This document shows positions 30,685 through 41,941 of a stretch of DNA of 64,000 bases, piece after piece. How positions within the stretch are numbered: position 1 is the first letter of the stretch; every line of letters begins with the position of its first letter. The DNA lies in NCBI GenBank assembly GCA_012295225.1, contig WMKK01000022.1, positions 310,001 through 374,000 of the forward strand. The letters run 5' to 3'. This DNA comes from Ostreococcus mediterraneus. Its lineage: Eukaryota; Chlorophyta; Mamiellophyceae; Mamiellales; Bathycoccaceae. The notes beneath the pieces are model-generated. The model had not been told where the DNA came from and searched no databases. It saw nothing but the letters and a program-made list of their open reading frames with translations. A program made the translations under genes and the position numbers.

Positions 30685-31279
30685 TTAGGCTGAAAAAGAG
30701 ATTCCTATATTTCGATAATTTTCTCGGACATTCGGCGCGGATTTATAGACCTCGGAAAAGTGCGAAAAGAGATTTCTATAACTCTCCCGACGACTAAAAT
30801 AGCACTTGGTGACGGACGCGCGCGTCAAAAGACGCGCGAAACGAACCAAACAACGCGTCAACTATTGCGCTTCTTTTGTCGTTCAGGGCTTGGAGTTGCG
30901 CGCCCTGATGATGGAGCACTTACGTTTACAAGTTTCTATGCACAAACAGTACTGTGACATGGTCACTTTTGCTTGAAATATACACGTGCGCGTAATGACG
31001 CGCGCGACACGCGCGCGCGTGCGGAGACGGTCACACATGCTTTCGGTACGATGATGGAACGTTCAGGTGCAGAGAAACGCGCGCGATGGCGCATATGTGG
31101 CGCTTCCCGTGGCGCACCAATGAATCTCTTTTCGCAACGGAAAACGGCTAAATTAATTGGTCGATTAACTCAAGACTTGTGTCCCTAAACGCTATAATTA
31201 TAGAGTTTTTTAGAATCCGGCGGACTCTATAATTCGATTATAGAGTCCGCCGGACTCTATAATCCTATAAGCACCCCTA

Positions 31280-31922
31280 GCCATTTTCGGGTGACTTCAG
31301 GGGATTTGTAGACTTTCTCGGGTAAGTTGCGTGGCGAGACGAGCGCGCGTGTCGCGGCGCGTCACTATGGTGGCGCGCACGAGCCGCCGCGCGGTGGCGG
31401 CGCGCGAAGAATCGTCGTCTCCGCGCGAGGAGACGTTCGCGGCGGCCATAGCGACGCCACTCGACGCGGGAACGAGCGATGGTGAAATTCTTTTGAATGC
31501 AAGGGACAGCTCGAGTGAGGGTGTGGACTTCGACGAGCGCGAACGCAGAGACGATCGGCATCGCGCGCGCGATGACAGCGCGGCGGACGACGTTCGTGCC
31601 CTTCCAGACTGGTGGAAGAAGGTAGATCGCGCGCCCATCGGTGTGCAAGGAGTAGATTTGTTGATTCCAAGAGGACCGTACCAGAGCGGGAAAGACGCCA
31701 CGGCAGCGCTCAAGCGTCTCGCCATCGCGGAGGGGCGAAGTGTGAAGCTTTGCACCACGACGACACGCGACATGTAATACGAACGAGCCTCACGTCCTGT
31801 GCGTCTTCACGTCGTTTCTCGCGCGCGTCGACGCGTTCTAGCGATCTGTACGCGTGGGAGCTCTGTAAATGCGAACTTACCCGAGAAAGTCTACAAATCC
31901 CCTGAAGTCACCCGAAAATGGC
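31280..31922. mobile_element. Element J (TA target duplication) inserted in K
   Basis: 643 bp with inverted ends of about 47 bp starting GCCATTTTCGGGTGACTTC, flanked by TA (31278-31279 and 31923-31924). The empty site is read from the other end of K (CACCCCTATAGG). The interior is GC-rich and carries the 148-residue ORF. Confidence 0.8.
31331..31777 (+). CDS. J-element hypothetical protein
   Basis: A 148-residue frame filling much of J. The N-terminal half is arginine-, serine- and acid-rich. The C-terminal part (DWWKKVDRAPIGVQGVDLLI, GKDATAALKRLAIAEGRSVK) looks folded and vaguely resembles the start of MULE/FAR1 zinc-finger domains, without the metal ligands. I do not recognise it. GC bias makes long frames likely by chance here. 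Confidence 0.35.
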   Translation: MARRARVSRRVTMVARTSRRAVAAREESSSPREETFAAAIATPLDAGTSDGEILLNARDSSSEGVDFDERERRDDRHRARDDSAADDVRALPDWWKKVDRAPIGVQGVDLLIPRGPYQSGKDATAALKRLAIAEGRSVKLCTTTTRDM

Positions 31923-32816
31923 TATAGGTTAAAATTACTAAAACAGTTCTTGCAGTTCTTAAGGTTAATTAATATGGCGTTTTCATTTTTACGTATTTTT
32001 TATTGCAATTTTCTTCATGACATGCGTCTCGTCGAGCGCGTTCGATTGCCGTCTTTTTCGTCGAAAACGGACCCCGATTTTGTGAGTTATGCCCGAAAAT
32101 GTCACGACGGTTGGTTGAAATGAAATGCAACGATTAACCTTAAGCGCCTTTGACGCCAGTCGACAGCGCGCACACGGCTCGGTCATGGTTTAGGATTGCA
32201 TGGATCGATGAAGAGTTTTGTTAGGTCGGTGTGAGCGCAAGGAAGCGGGGCTATGAGGCGCGAACCGACCGGGGACGGGTGCGTGAATGCTTGTGGCGAT
32301 TGGTGATTTTTGAAGGCGCGACGATGATGACTTTCAACGTCTCGAATGGAGCGTTCATTTGATATCTAGACCTATGGTTTGATTATAGTGTGCATACACA
32401 TGCAAGTTACATTCACATCTGGTGGGATGGCGCGACGCGACGATGTGTCGACGCTAATGTCCTCAGGAGGTGTCTGGAAGTGGGCGCATCGAAGCGATGC
32501 ACATCAACAATGTTTGCTTTTGGCGCATACAAGCTTTGGGAGGAAACGCATGGAGAAAAGCTTGGAATTTATTCTTTTTCCATGTTACAACGCAAGATAT
32601 CTCAAAAGAATGGGCTTGAAGCACCAAAATTCTCAGTTTCCATGCTAAACTGGCGGCGCGCGACGAGGCGTGCACAGAGCCAAGTCCAGATATCGCGGCG
32701 CTCTTTGAGAGAATCTTCGCAGCCGCTACATTTTATGAAGAGAATAAAACATTTCTACAGCATTTTGTGAAAGATGGCGCGAATATTCCAAATGCGCTCG
32801 ACATTTACGATTTCAA

Positions 32817-32890
<74 letters not shown>

Positions 32891-32923
32891 ATACGAGATG
32901 ACACGTTATAGTATTAGTATTGT

Positions 32924-32970
<47 letters not shown>

Positions 32971-33604
32971 TCTTGTAACCTTAAGAACTGTTTTTCCAGT
33001 CATTTCTGACACGCAAATAGACGACGACGACGTCGACCACGAAATCACGCGAAATTTTTATGACGCGTGCAAACGCAAACTTTATACGCGTGTGCAAAAT
33101 TTCAAGTCATTTGGAGTTCATTTACGTGGCCGATTGCGGTGTCAAAGGCGCTTAAGGTTAATCGACCTGTTTTAGTAATTTTAACCTATAGGGGTGTCCT
33201 ATAAGTATTCGGACATTCGGCGTGAAATTATAGGATTATAGGAATCTCTTTTTCAGCCTAAGAATGTATAAGGACGCGACATCGAAATCGACGACGCGCC
33301 TCACACGCCTACGGGGTTTATAGGCTCCCTTACCTGGAAACCAAAGATTACCCCCCAACTCACGCGGAAAGCCAAATACGTTGGCCTGTGTTGGCGGAAT
33401 CAGCATACTAGGGGCGTGCATCCTGCATATGCAGGCCGGGCCTGCATACGCGTGCATATCATACTTAACACATAATAAGCTTATGTAATATACCGTTTGA
33501 GTACTACATACCGTGCATATGGTGTTCCATACGAGTGTTTTGCGCACCGATCGTGTAAACATGCGCCGGGTAAACCCTTATTTCTGAACCCTAGTTACCC
33601 CTCG

Positions 33605-36600
33605 TCTCACGTTATCGCCGTCGTCGTAGTATGTAGCCCGGACTTTAGACAGAAGTCTGTCTGTACGACGTTGAATTGTTTTGACTTTGCGTCAAATTGT
33701 GTCGTCTATTAAAATTTCTACATCTGGTTAAAATGATGAGCTAACAACATGTATTGTTAGTTATATAGAGACATGTACACCATAATACGTGTAGTACTTT
33801 ATGGGTTAACATGCTATGATTCGGTATTTGATATTATCGAGATATGAGTATCTCGACACGCCCCGTAGCAAATGCCGTATGAGCTTATTGTAATGGTTCG
33901 CTTTGCGAACGTAAAGAACAGAATTCATCATAGGAACGTATTGAATCGTCCATTATAAATCCAGCTGACTCTAAACGTTTTAAGTCAGGAACGTGTATCA
34001 GAGAGTCTCTAACTTTGATGAAATCATCAATTGATTTTCCTGGTAATGATTTTGTAAAGATATCAGCGACATTATTGCTTGTATCTATCTGGAAGGGTCT
34101 TATTATACCCTTTTTATATTGTTCTTTTATCCAACTATAGAATATCTCGGTGTGTCGTGTTCCTTTCATTGAAGTATTAGACATCACTTGTAAGTTCGCT
34201 GACGTATTGTCGCAAAATAAAGGTGTTAATCTTATTTTGTATCCAAGTTGTTCTACAAAATAAACGAAGAAACATAATTCTTTCATAGCTTCAGTCATGG
34301 CTACGTATTCTGCCTCAGTAGCGCTTAAAACAACGCTTTTCATTAACTTGGATTTCCAAGAGATTAATCCGCCATTATTGTAAATACAATAACCAAGCGT
34401 AGATTTTCTACTATTGTCGTCCTTAGCATCTTGGGACATTGGTTGACCTCCCCAATCGGAGTCTGAAAACGTTGTAAAATTAAACGTGGACTTGTAATTT
34501 CGTCCGTCATATCTTAAAGGCATATCTGGATTCCTTTTAAGATACCCAACTATTCTGAGAAGTTGTTTGAACTGACTATGCGTCGGTTTGGATTGTACTC
34601 TTTGAGCACCAGATACAGCATGTGATATATCCGGTCGTGTGCAATTAGCAAAATAAGCTAACACACCGACAATATGTCTAAATTCAGATGTTTGGATTTC
34701 ACTACATCTATTTGGATTTTCGTCATCACACAGCACCCAAACAGTATTATTTTGCTCAGGTGACGACCATTCTTTGATTTCTTCATCAAACGTTTCAATG
34801 AACACTCTGATGGCATATGTTTGATTAAGCTCAATAACATGCTTTTCAATACAATCAATTTCGATTCCATTGAATGATTTTACCTTCTCGAATTGGGAAG
34901 TTTTAAGTAAAGTTTTTACTTTTTCGTAGAATGCGTTAATACACCATTCTTCTCCAAGACATAATGTATCATCTACTAAAATTAGTAGGATTAATGTGAT
35001 TTCTTTATTGTCATCATATTGATAGAATGTACAAGAATCTTTATCACTTTGGTGTAAGTCAAAATTTTCGTTCAATGTTTTAACGAGATGTTTATACCAA
35101 CATCGTGCACCTTGTTTGGTACCATACATTGCTTTTAGCAATTGATATACTTTGCCATCACTTCTTGGATGTGTTACTGGTGGATTTACATAAATTATAT
35201 CACCACCGATGTCGCTCTGCAAATATGCTTGCGAGTAATCAATGATGTATATGTCCCAGCCTTTTGATGCGGCCATTGAGATCATGAAGCGAATTGTATG
35301 CATTCCTACAACTTCACTGAAAGTTTCGAAATAATCTACTCCTTTGGTTTGTTTGAATCCTCTGACAACTAGTCTTGCTTTCAAGCTACCGTCATCTCGC
35401 ACACTGTACACCCATCTTAAATCGATTGGTTTTCGCCCCGGTGGTAAATCAACCGGTTTCCAGTTGCCTTTTTCTTCGATACCTTGAATTTCTTTATTCA
35501 TAGGTTCAATCCATTCATTGAATGGGATATCAGATATTTCTCTTTTGATTTTTGATGGATCGAAATCCTGTTTCATAACATGTTTAATCATGTATGCTAG
35601 ATTTTCATTACTAGTATGATTTTGCGGAGAGTTTTCCGTCCGGAGTGGATTCTCATCTGAAATATTATCAGTAGGGCCCTTATGATCGTCCAACCGTGTG
35701 ATGTCAGCTGCAGACTCGGAAGTATTGCTTGGAAGTTTCTCATCAAAATTGTCGATGATCTCCTCAATCGAAATTTCAGATTGATTCACCCAACTTTCAA
35801 GAAGCTCTTCTATGCTGTAAGGATCTCGTTTCCCTGTCAGTTTCAAATCGCCTTCCATCAGTTGAATTGGAGTATGGTTACATACCAGAACTTCATGTGT
35901 AACGACAATTTTGCCTATTACCATGTGTCTTTCAATAATTTCCTTTTTGTAAGGTTGAAATAAAATGCATTTCACGTAAGGTTCATCAATTGAACGCTCA
36001 TATCCAAGGAATATACAATAATCTCTTGGATGTATGTCGAACTTACTTATGTTCTGTTGCAAAATGTATGCTGATGAACCGAATTTGTACAAATTTTTGA
36101 ATTTGAATGCTTCGCCAAATAATAATTTGTGCGGGCACATGAATTTGCCTTGGACAATAGTTCCGACAATATTTCTCAGATGTGCGGCATGCTTAATAGC
36201 ATATGTCCAAAAACAAGGTGGTAGACGCGATTCAATAAGTAATCTGCGTGTAGTAACTTTAAGAGTGCCAATGCATCGTTCTACGACTGCATTATGATAA
36301 GGATGATCTGCATCCGTAATTTCAGGCAATATTTTATGTGTCAGACACCATTTCTTCATGTCTTCTGTCCAGAACGTTTTATCTTGATCTGAGTGGAGAA
36401 TGCGTATATTATCGCAGTCTGTACTTAGTTTGTTTCTTGCTCTAGCAGAAAGTACTGATGATTTGGTTTCCATGGACCAATTCTTAAAAAGTTGTCGTGA
36501 CATGGTGCGATCCATACAAGGTATCACCCACACATATCTAGTGAAGTCATCGACGAGAATTAGCATGTATTGTGGAAGCTTTCGAGTGAATTGATTCTGA

Positions 36601-37795
36601 TTTCGAAATTGTTCATTCGTATCCTGTACACCAGGGGTAATTGTATGAATTGGTAGATCAATTCTCAATTCAGTCCAAAATTTGTCCTGACGAGTTGGAT
36701 CCTTTTTACGTATTTCCTGCATTTTAGCAGAGAAATCGGGTCCATAAACGATATCCATATGAATAATTTCAAATGGAGAGGATGCTCTGATGCCAAGACT
36801 TGATTGGTGATCCAATCGTCTATTATTGCTTTGCAAACATGTGTCGCAGTACACGTCTTTTAAATTATTGACGAAGTTGTCCGATAATTCCGCACCATCG
36901 ATGTGCCCAAAATTGATAGCACGTTCAATGTACCTGGTGTTATAATGTCCAAGTTTTTCATGCAAATCTATAGCTTTTCTTAGATTGCTTTCGTGTTTGC
37001 ACAAGTATGCTACTTCAATGTGCTTTAGATGCGTTTCGCTATCTTGATTAATTTTAAATTTCTTTGACATTTTGTCATTTGTTAATATCATATACGTTTC
37101 AGTTAAAATGAAATCGTATCCATAGAATGAATTTGGAGGATAGTTTTGTTAACTTCCTCTCCGCGCAATTTTGCGCTGATATAATAATCAATAACATACA
37201 AAGTGGTCCGAGAGGCCTGACGAGTGTTTGTCCGACATCTTCTGTTGGCCACCACTCGCCGTAAGGCGATGAAATAAGCACCGCTTCACGCCCAAAATCT
37301 GTTCGTGAATTGCGTGTGGTGCCGCACGAGTATCGTGAGGATCATACTTGATAACTTGTCTATACACGTTCGCCGGAAAGAGTTCTAACGAAACGCTTAC
37401 GACTGGAGTCGGGGCAGTAGCACTCATGACTAAAATTATCACGTTGGCTAAAAATAGCACAGCGCGTGACGCACGCAAAAGCGACGCTTAAATACTGATA
37501 GAAGAAAAATGGAACGCAACGGCAGATACAAACGTTTGTATCTCACGTTATCGCCGTCGTCGTAGTATTGTAGCCCGGACTTTAGACAGAAGTCTGTCTG
37601 TACGACGTTGAATTGTTTTGACTTTGCGTCAAATTGTGTCGTCTATTAAAATTTCTACATCTGGTTAAAATGATGAGCTAACAACATGTATTGTTAGTTA
37701 TATAGAGACATGTACACCATAATACGTGTAGTACTTTATGGGTTAACATGCTATGATTCGGTATTTGATATTATCGAGATATGAGTATCTCGACA
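33605..37795 (-). mobile_element. Ty1/copia element, family G, copy 2 (G2), looks whole for its kind
   Basis: 4191 bp with LTRs 33605-33858 and 37541-37795 (one base difference by eye) and a 5-bp duplication CCTCG (33600-33604 and 37796-37800). The interior is almost identical to G1, including the pol frame. As in G1, no complete gag frame is seen between pol and the 5' LTR. Young insertion. Confidence 0.93.
33885..37091 (-). CDS. Copia G2 pol polyprotein
   Basis: 1068 residues, same protein as the G1 pol frame: GAG-pre-integrase, integrase, reverse transcriptase (LVDDT active site) and RNase H, no visible protease. The nucleotide sequence of the two copies differs only at rare positions (for example near 34802). 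Confidence 0.92.
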   Translation of the reverse strand: MILTNDKMSKKFKINQDSETHLKHIEVAYLCKHESNLRKAIDLHEKLGHYNTRYIERAINFGHIDGAELSDNFVNNLKDVYCDTCLQSNNRRLDHQSSLGIRASSPFEIIHMDIVYGPDFSAKMQEIRKKDPTRQDKFWTELRIDLPIHTITPGVQDTNEQFRNQNQFTRKLPQYMLILVDDFTRYVWVIPCMDRTMSRQLFKNWSMETKSSVLSARARNKLSTDCDNIRILHSDQDKTFWTEDMKKWCLTHKILPEITDADHPYHNAVVERCIGTLKVTTRRLLIESRLPPCFWTYAIKHAAHLRNIVGTIVQGKFMCPHKLLFGEAFKFKNLYKFGSSAYILQQNISKFDIHPRDYCIFLGYERSIDEPYVKCILFQPYKKEIIERHMVIGKIVVTHEVLVCNHTPIQLMEGDLKLTGKRDPYSIEELLESWVNQSEISIEEIIDNFDEKLPSNTSESAADITRLDDHKGPTDNISDENPLRTENSPQNHTSNENLAYMIKHVMKQDFDPSKIKREISDIPFNEWIEPMNKEIQGIEEKGNWKPVDLPPGRKPIDLRWVYSVRDDGSLKARLVVRGFKQTKGVDYFETFSEVVGMHTIRFMISMAASKGWDIYIIDYSQAYLQSDIGGDIIYVNPPVTHPRSDGKVYQLLKAMYGTKQGARCWYKHLVKTLNENFDLHQSDKDSCTFYQYDDNKEITLILLILVDDTLCLGEEWCINAFYEKVKTLLKTSQFEKVKSFNGIEIDCIEKHVIELNQTYAIRVFIETFDEEIKEWSSPEQNNTVWVLCDDENPNRCSEIQTSEFRHIVGVLAYFANCTRPDISHAVSGAQRVQSKPTHSQFKQLLRIVGYLKRNPDMPLRYDGRNYKSTFNFTTFSDSDWGGQPMSQDAKDDNSRKSTLGYCIYNNGGLISWKSKLMKSVVLSATEAEYVAMTEAMKELCFFVYFVEQLGYKIRLTPLFCDNTSANLQVMSNTSMKGTRHTEIFYSWIKEQYKKGIIRPFQIDTSNNVADIFTKSLPGKSIDDFIKVRDSLIHVPDLKRLESAGFIMDDSIRSYDEFCSLRSQSEPLQ

Positions 37796-37924
37796 CCTCG
37801 TCGCGTACCTTAAAATGACCAGTCATGTCGTCCTGTACTTACATACTTATTAGACTATCAATGTATTTATAAAAATCATGCCCCACATACAAGTCGTTTT
37901 TCTATGGCCGTATGCACGCGTGGG

Positions 37925-38341
37925 CTGCGTTGGCGGAATCAGCATACTAGGGGCGTGCATCCTGCATATGCAGGCCGGGCCTGCATACGCGTGCATACCA
38001 TACTTAACACATAATAAGCGTATGTAATATACCGTTTGAGTACTACATAGCGTGCATATGGTGTTACATACGAGTGTTTTGCGCACCGATCGTGTAAATA
38101 TGCGCCGGTTAAACCCTTGTTTCTGAACCCTAGTTACCCCTCGTCGCGTACCTTAACATGACGAGTCATTTCGTCCCGTATTTACGTAATTTATTAGAGT
38201 ATCAATGTATTTCTAAAAATCACGCCCCACATAAAAGTCATTTTTCTATGGCCGTATGCACGCGTGGGGGGCGTGCATCCTGCATATGCACGTGCATATG
38301 CATATGCATACCATTTGTGCATATGCATACCGCCAACACAG
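37925..38341. mobile_element. hAT-like short element, family C, complete copy
   Basis: 417 bp, ends CTGCGTTGGCGG and CCGCCAACACAG. The 8-bp flanks do not match (CGCGTGGG versus CATACAAA), so it arrived by recombination or lost a flank together with the neighbouring C copy. Confidence 0.75.
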
Positions 38342-38374
38342 CATACAAACTCCTCGCACGCTAACGCAGCACAA

Positions 38375-39556
38375 CTAGTCGTTAAGTTGGTTCTTTTTCC
38401 AGAAATTATGTATTTCTCTCATCATCTCGCCAAATACTTTCACACTAGTGCCATTCTGTGATAGGAACCAACTGGTGAAGTCGAGGCACTGCTTTCTCCA
38501 CTGAGTGGCTTTCGTCGTATTCTTCTGTATGTTTCGCTTGAAGTGCGTAACTCGATCGCATATTCCTTCTGATTTTGTTCCTAAGCGATTAAGAGAGTAC
38601 GGAATCACCGCAGTTGAGTCTATGATTGAATTTTGAAACACCTCTTTGATGCGCGAACATACATTAACCGCTCCGTGGAAAGTTCCGTTACAATCACGAT
38701 AGACTTGTGCCATTTTGAAGAAATTTTCCGCCTCTGCACGTGGGAGAAAGGCCACGTGATCATTGACGCCGGTACCATCAGCCCAACGTGGGCCGTCGTG
38801 TGCTGGTGCTGGGAATATTGCTGCGTGTGGTAAGATTTGCTCCCGTTTCAACTCAGAAAAAAAGAAGATGTCTGGACGTAGCGAAATAATCGTTTTGTAG
38901 CGCCAATCACCGCCAAACTGCAGTTGGATTTCTTCCTCAGCTGCTACTATGGTTTCAAAGCATTTCTCGCGTTTGAACATGGGATCAGTTTGCCTTTTGA
39001 GAACAGTCTCTGTGGAGCGATCGAACTTTTTCTTTGCCGATACACCAAAATCGCATGTAGACGAGGGCTCATAATTCGCTTCATTTAGACTGAAACTTCC
39101 GAAGTTCGAACTTCGAGCAAAAAGCGCGGCAATTCTACGCACTTCACCGTTTCTGACCGCAGGGTATTTTGCAGATTTTGAATTTACGTCTCCTTTGATA
39201 GGGTCATTTGAAAGCCATGAGAAGAAATCGATTTTGACATCGTCGAATGCAGTGAGTGCGGCGATGAGTGTTTGAAAGGTCAAAGGCTCGACGAATGTCC
39301 TAGCTGCACCAGCAAGACAAACTGCCACTCTGGAAGTAGATACTCCTTCGCTAGAACTTGCTACATGCAGCCTGTTGGCTTCACTAATTTGCAGTTGCGG
39401 AGACCACGCACTTATGTGAAGATGAACAAGCGCATAGATGCATATTACGAGAAAGCTCGAGTACACGAGCTGCGTGTACGAGAAGGGTGCGTGCAAGAGT
39501 GCTGCACGCTGCGTACATAAAAGCTGAGTTGACTCAAAGCTCCAAAGTGTGCTCAT
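38375..39556 (-). CDS. Type II membrane glycosyltransferase-like protein
   Basis: 393 residues with a short cytosolic N-terminus, one membrane segment (about 30-48, YSSFLVICIYALVHLHISAW) and a lumenal domain. The domain opens with RVAVCLAGAARTFVEPLT, a start seen in algal and plant proteins annotated as glycosyltransferase-like. It later has YKTIISLRPDIFFFSEL, resembling the RxDxxF region of sugar-nucleotide enzymes, and WADGTGVNDHVAFLPR, which could place substrate or metal. Several Cys residues may form disulphides. Exact family and donor are unknown. It is AT-richer than its neighbours and isolated between a C element and MULE remnants. Its upstream region shares a 14-bp motif with the DUF5672 gene. 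Confidence 0.65.
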   Translation of the reverse strand: MSTLWSFESTQLLCTQRAALLHAPFSYTQLVYSSFLVICIYALVHLHISAWSPQLQISEANRLHVASSSEGVSTSRVAVCLAGAARTFVEPLTFQTLIAALTAFDDVKIDFFSWLSNDPIKGDVNSKSAKYPAVRNGEVRRIAALFARSSNFGSFSLNEANYEPSSTCDFGVSAKKKFDRSTETVLKRQTDPMFKREKCFETIVAAEEEIQLQFGGDWRYKTIISLRPDIFFFSELKREQILPHAAIFPAPAHDGPRWADGTGVNDHVAFLPRAEAENFFKMAQVYRDCNGTFHGAVNVCSRIKEVFQNSIIDSTAVIPYSLNRLGTKSEGICDRVTHFKRNIQKNTTKATQWRKQCLDFTSWFLSQNGTSVKVFGEMMREIHNFWKKNQLND

Positions 39557-39719
39557 GCCAGCTTGAACAGAGCTCCGGGGAGCCTACAAGAAATAGCAAC
39601 TGTTTCCAAATGCGTTCAAAGTAACTGTTGCGTACACTGCCATCGCAAAGTACGTATTTTTGCGCATAAGTGAAAACTAAGCTCACCAAGTGGTGACACC
39701 GCTTCAGTGGTGACACCAG

Positions 39720-39733
39720 TAGGGTGGTCGTTT
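39720..39733 (-). promoter_or_regulatory. Shared upstream motif AAACGACCACCCTA
   Basis: Lies about 165 bp upstream of the gene starting at 39556 and recurs in the same relative orientation at 52766-52779 upstream of the DUF5672 gene. A possible shared control site, or part of an ancient repeat. Confidence 0.35.
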
Positions 39734-39993
39734 TCGAAACCTAGATTTTTGGTAGAACAAATTTCCAGGTCCATAAAGTGGTCGGATCTGGCGTAGCAGC
39801 TTTCACATTTGGATCGGTGGTCATAATATTCAAAAGTGTCAGAGTCAGGGCGTGGCTAAATCGGGCGTGGCTAAATCTCATGCTGAAGCAACTTTTTATC
39901 ATCAATATACACAGTATTTAACATCTATAACAATCTATCAAATAATATAAAATAAACGTTAATACAATTACATATTATACTGCATATAAGACA

Positions 39994-41412
39994 TTATGCT
40001 CCCGAACCATTCCGCCGGATCTTGGGTGGATGATTTTTCATTTCAGCGAATGAGCGTTCTCGAGTTAAACTATTGCGTTTGCCAGCGTCGATGTTCGAGC
40101 GGTTGCCGCGCGGCGCAAGTCCCGTGGCGGGGGCAGACGCAGCATGACTGCTGTTATCAATCATGTTCGCCATGACTGCGAGCTCATCTCGACATTGAAC
40201 TAATTCTAAGACCTCTGTGGACACGGCGTGCATTCGGTCTAGCCACTCTTTGTCCAAAGGCTTCGGCTCTCGCAGGGATGTGAGTGCACGTTCCAGTTGC
40301 TGCCGGGTATCAGCTAATTTCCGTTGCTCTACGGTAGAAACATTCGGGGTCGTGATCATGCGTCGTGGTTGTGGACTTCCGGGATTGAGCGAACCCAGCT
40401 CTGGTTCGTCCAAATGTTCCCCCATCGTCACGTCTGCATACTCGTCTTCGTTCTCGTCAGCGTCTTCGTTGTCGCCAGCCGGATTCAAACCAAGAGCTTT
40501 GAACGCGCTGAACTTCTGGATTTTCATCATAGCAGCAATTTTGGGAGCGCAAAGATCACCCTTCTGACCCATTCGGCAAGAGCAAGTGATGGGCTCGTGG
40601 TCTGTTGTCATAGCGCAGAAGTCCAACTTTTCAAGATACTGCACGTGGTGTGTCGCACCTTTGAACGTCACCTTGGCATTCACAGGTCGTGTAATGATGT
40701 CAGACTCGTACTCATCGACGCGAGCTCGCGGCCCTGATTCTATGATAGCTATATCACCGTCAGGGATCATATTGGCAGTACCAGCCAGAGCGAGAGTTTT
40801 GCTGCGCTGCGCCGTAGTCGGTCCACGGCACTCGTGTGCGGCGGCCTTATCAACATATGCAGGTAGCAAGACGCATTCCAAAAAGTATATCATCCAATCG
40901 AGACGTCTTTGGCTTATGCGTCCCTTCGACGATATCAACCGGTTCTTCCACTTCGAATGGAACGACTCCACCGCCCCACTAGTGTCGATGCTGTAGACAA
41001 CATCTGATCTGAATTGCTTGGCCCACTTCTCAATATTTGGTCGCCATTGGTTATTGTAATAATTGATAAATGCCTCTGACCAGTTGGCGTCGAGTTTGTC
41101 ATCAGGTAACCCAGGACCGCGCAGGAATTCATCAAACTCCTTTTGTTTCTGCCACCATTCCACATTTCCCTTGGCGTTGTCGTCTGGATGATACCACCTC
41201 ACCAAGGTGTGCAGATCATCCTGGACCTTTTGGCGGGTCGCGCTTGTCGGTAGCTTGCTCCATACATTTTCACGCATCGCTTTCAGGACGTGCCATTGAC
41301 ACCAGAACACCTTCGTACCCGGGAGGACCATCCTCAACGCATTCGTCTCGCTCTTTGAACAATCTATCATAGCCACGCTAGGAGACCAGGTATCACTCAT
41401 AGGCTCATACAC
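39994..41412 (-). pseudogene. MULE transposase, N-terminally truncated
   Basis: 472 residues of a Mutator-like transposase. VAMIDCSKSETNALRMVLPG with KVFWCQWHVLK is the second-Asp region and C-x2-H motif, and DTSGAVESFHSKWKNRL holds the catalytic Glu. A SWIM finger follows (ITCSCRMGQKGDLCAPKIAA), with CxC and C but Pro where His is expected, then a long acidic and helical tail. The first Asp and the N-terminal zinc region are missing upstream of 41412, where the sequence changes character. This element therefore cannot encode a full enzyme. Related fragments are at 13688-13776 and 46030-46080. Confidence 0.85.
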
Positions 41413-41941
41413 GTCGTATGGAACGCCCTGTTGGTGTCATTTCCGTCGAGCTGAGCGACGAATTCGAACGACGCTCTCGACGCGTCGCACGGCGGGCTCG
41501 CTATATTGTGGCCTGGAATCGACGACGAACATCAATGCGCGGCATGCACTTATCGTCGTGACGCGATCGCGCGCGTCACCGCGCGTCGCGTGGCGTAACT
41601 TCGTGCGAATTTCGCGATGCACTCAACGTTCCGTCGAGCGAAAACCGCCGCATGGTCGTCGCGCGGTCGAGTCGACGTCGGATGACGAGATGAAATCGCT
41701 ACAGATAGTAATATCTCGCCATGGACCGATCGGGTGCGCGCGCCGGCGTCGGCGACGCGCGTCATCGTGTGCGTACGAGGGGACGCGGCGACGGCGCGAC
41801 GGACGCCGAGCGTAGAGTTTCGCCAACCATATCAGTCCCTCCGTAGGGATGGGTCATGATTGGTCATGGGTGAATGTATTTTAGACAGTTTTATCGTCGT
41901 TTGATAGACGTATATGTTAATAAAGTATGTATAAGAAAATT
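41413..41941. other. GC-rich stretch inside M without a gene
   Basis: Arginine-rich frames on both strands only. It contains GGGTCATGATTGGTC at 41851-41865, the CCAAT-type motif shared by other elements. Confidence 0.4.

Larger units (their letters stand above)
31272..33196. mobile_element. Element K with 9-bp target duplication (MULE-like)
   Basis: Ends CACCCCTATAGGTTAAAATT and its inverse, and a perfect 9-bp duplication TCCTATAAG (31263-31271 and 33197-33205); the empty site survives at about 12987 in another I copy. Nine-base duplications are typical of Mutator-like elements. Without J it is about 1.28 kb. A minus-free frame at about 32625-32890 encodes DIAALFERIFAAATFYEENK and GANIPNALDIYDFKLI, a plausible relic of a protein, but it has no start. 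A left-end fragment is repeated at 42169-42315. Confidence 0.75.
30688..33258. mobile_element. Short element I, split by K and J
   Basis: Ends GGCTGAAAAAGAGATTCCTAT and ATAGGAATCTCTTTTTCAGCC, flanked by TA on both sides (30686-30687, 33259-33260). The ends resemble those of H, so the two families may be related. Without K it is about 640 bp. The interior includes a hairpin (about 31194-31260; arms with CCGGCGGACTCTATAAT) and short chance ORFs. Confidence 0.7.
33386..37924. mobile_element. C-family element split by copia G2
   Basis: Begins CTGTGTTGGCGGAATCAG and runs to 33604, resumes at 37796 and is cut at about 37924 where another C copy begins. The G2 target duplication CCTCG lies in its sequence ACCCCTCGTCGCG. 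Confidence 0.75.

Noticed and set aside
41437-41826. Several ORFs upstream of the MULE transposase
   Set aside because: Both strands give arginine-rich frames of similar length, a sign of GC bias rather than coding.
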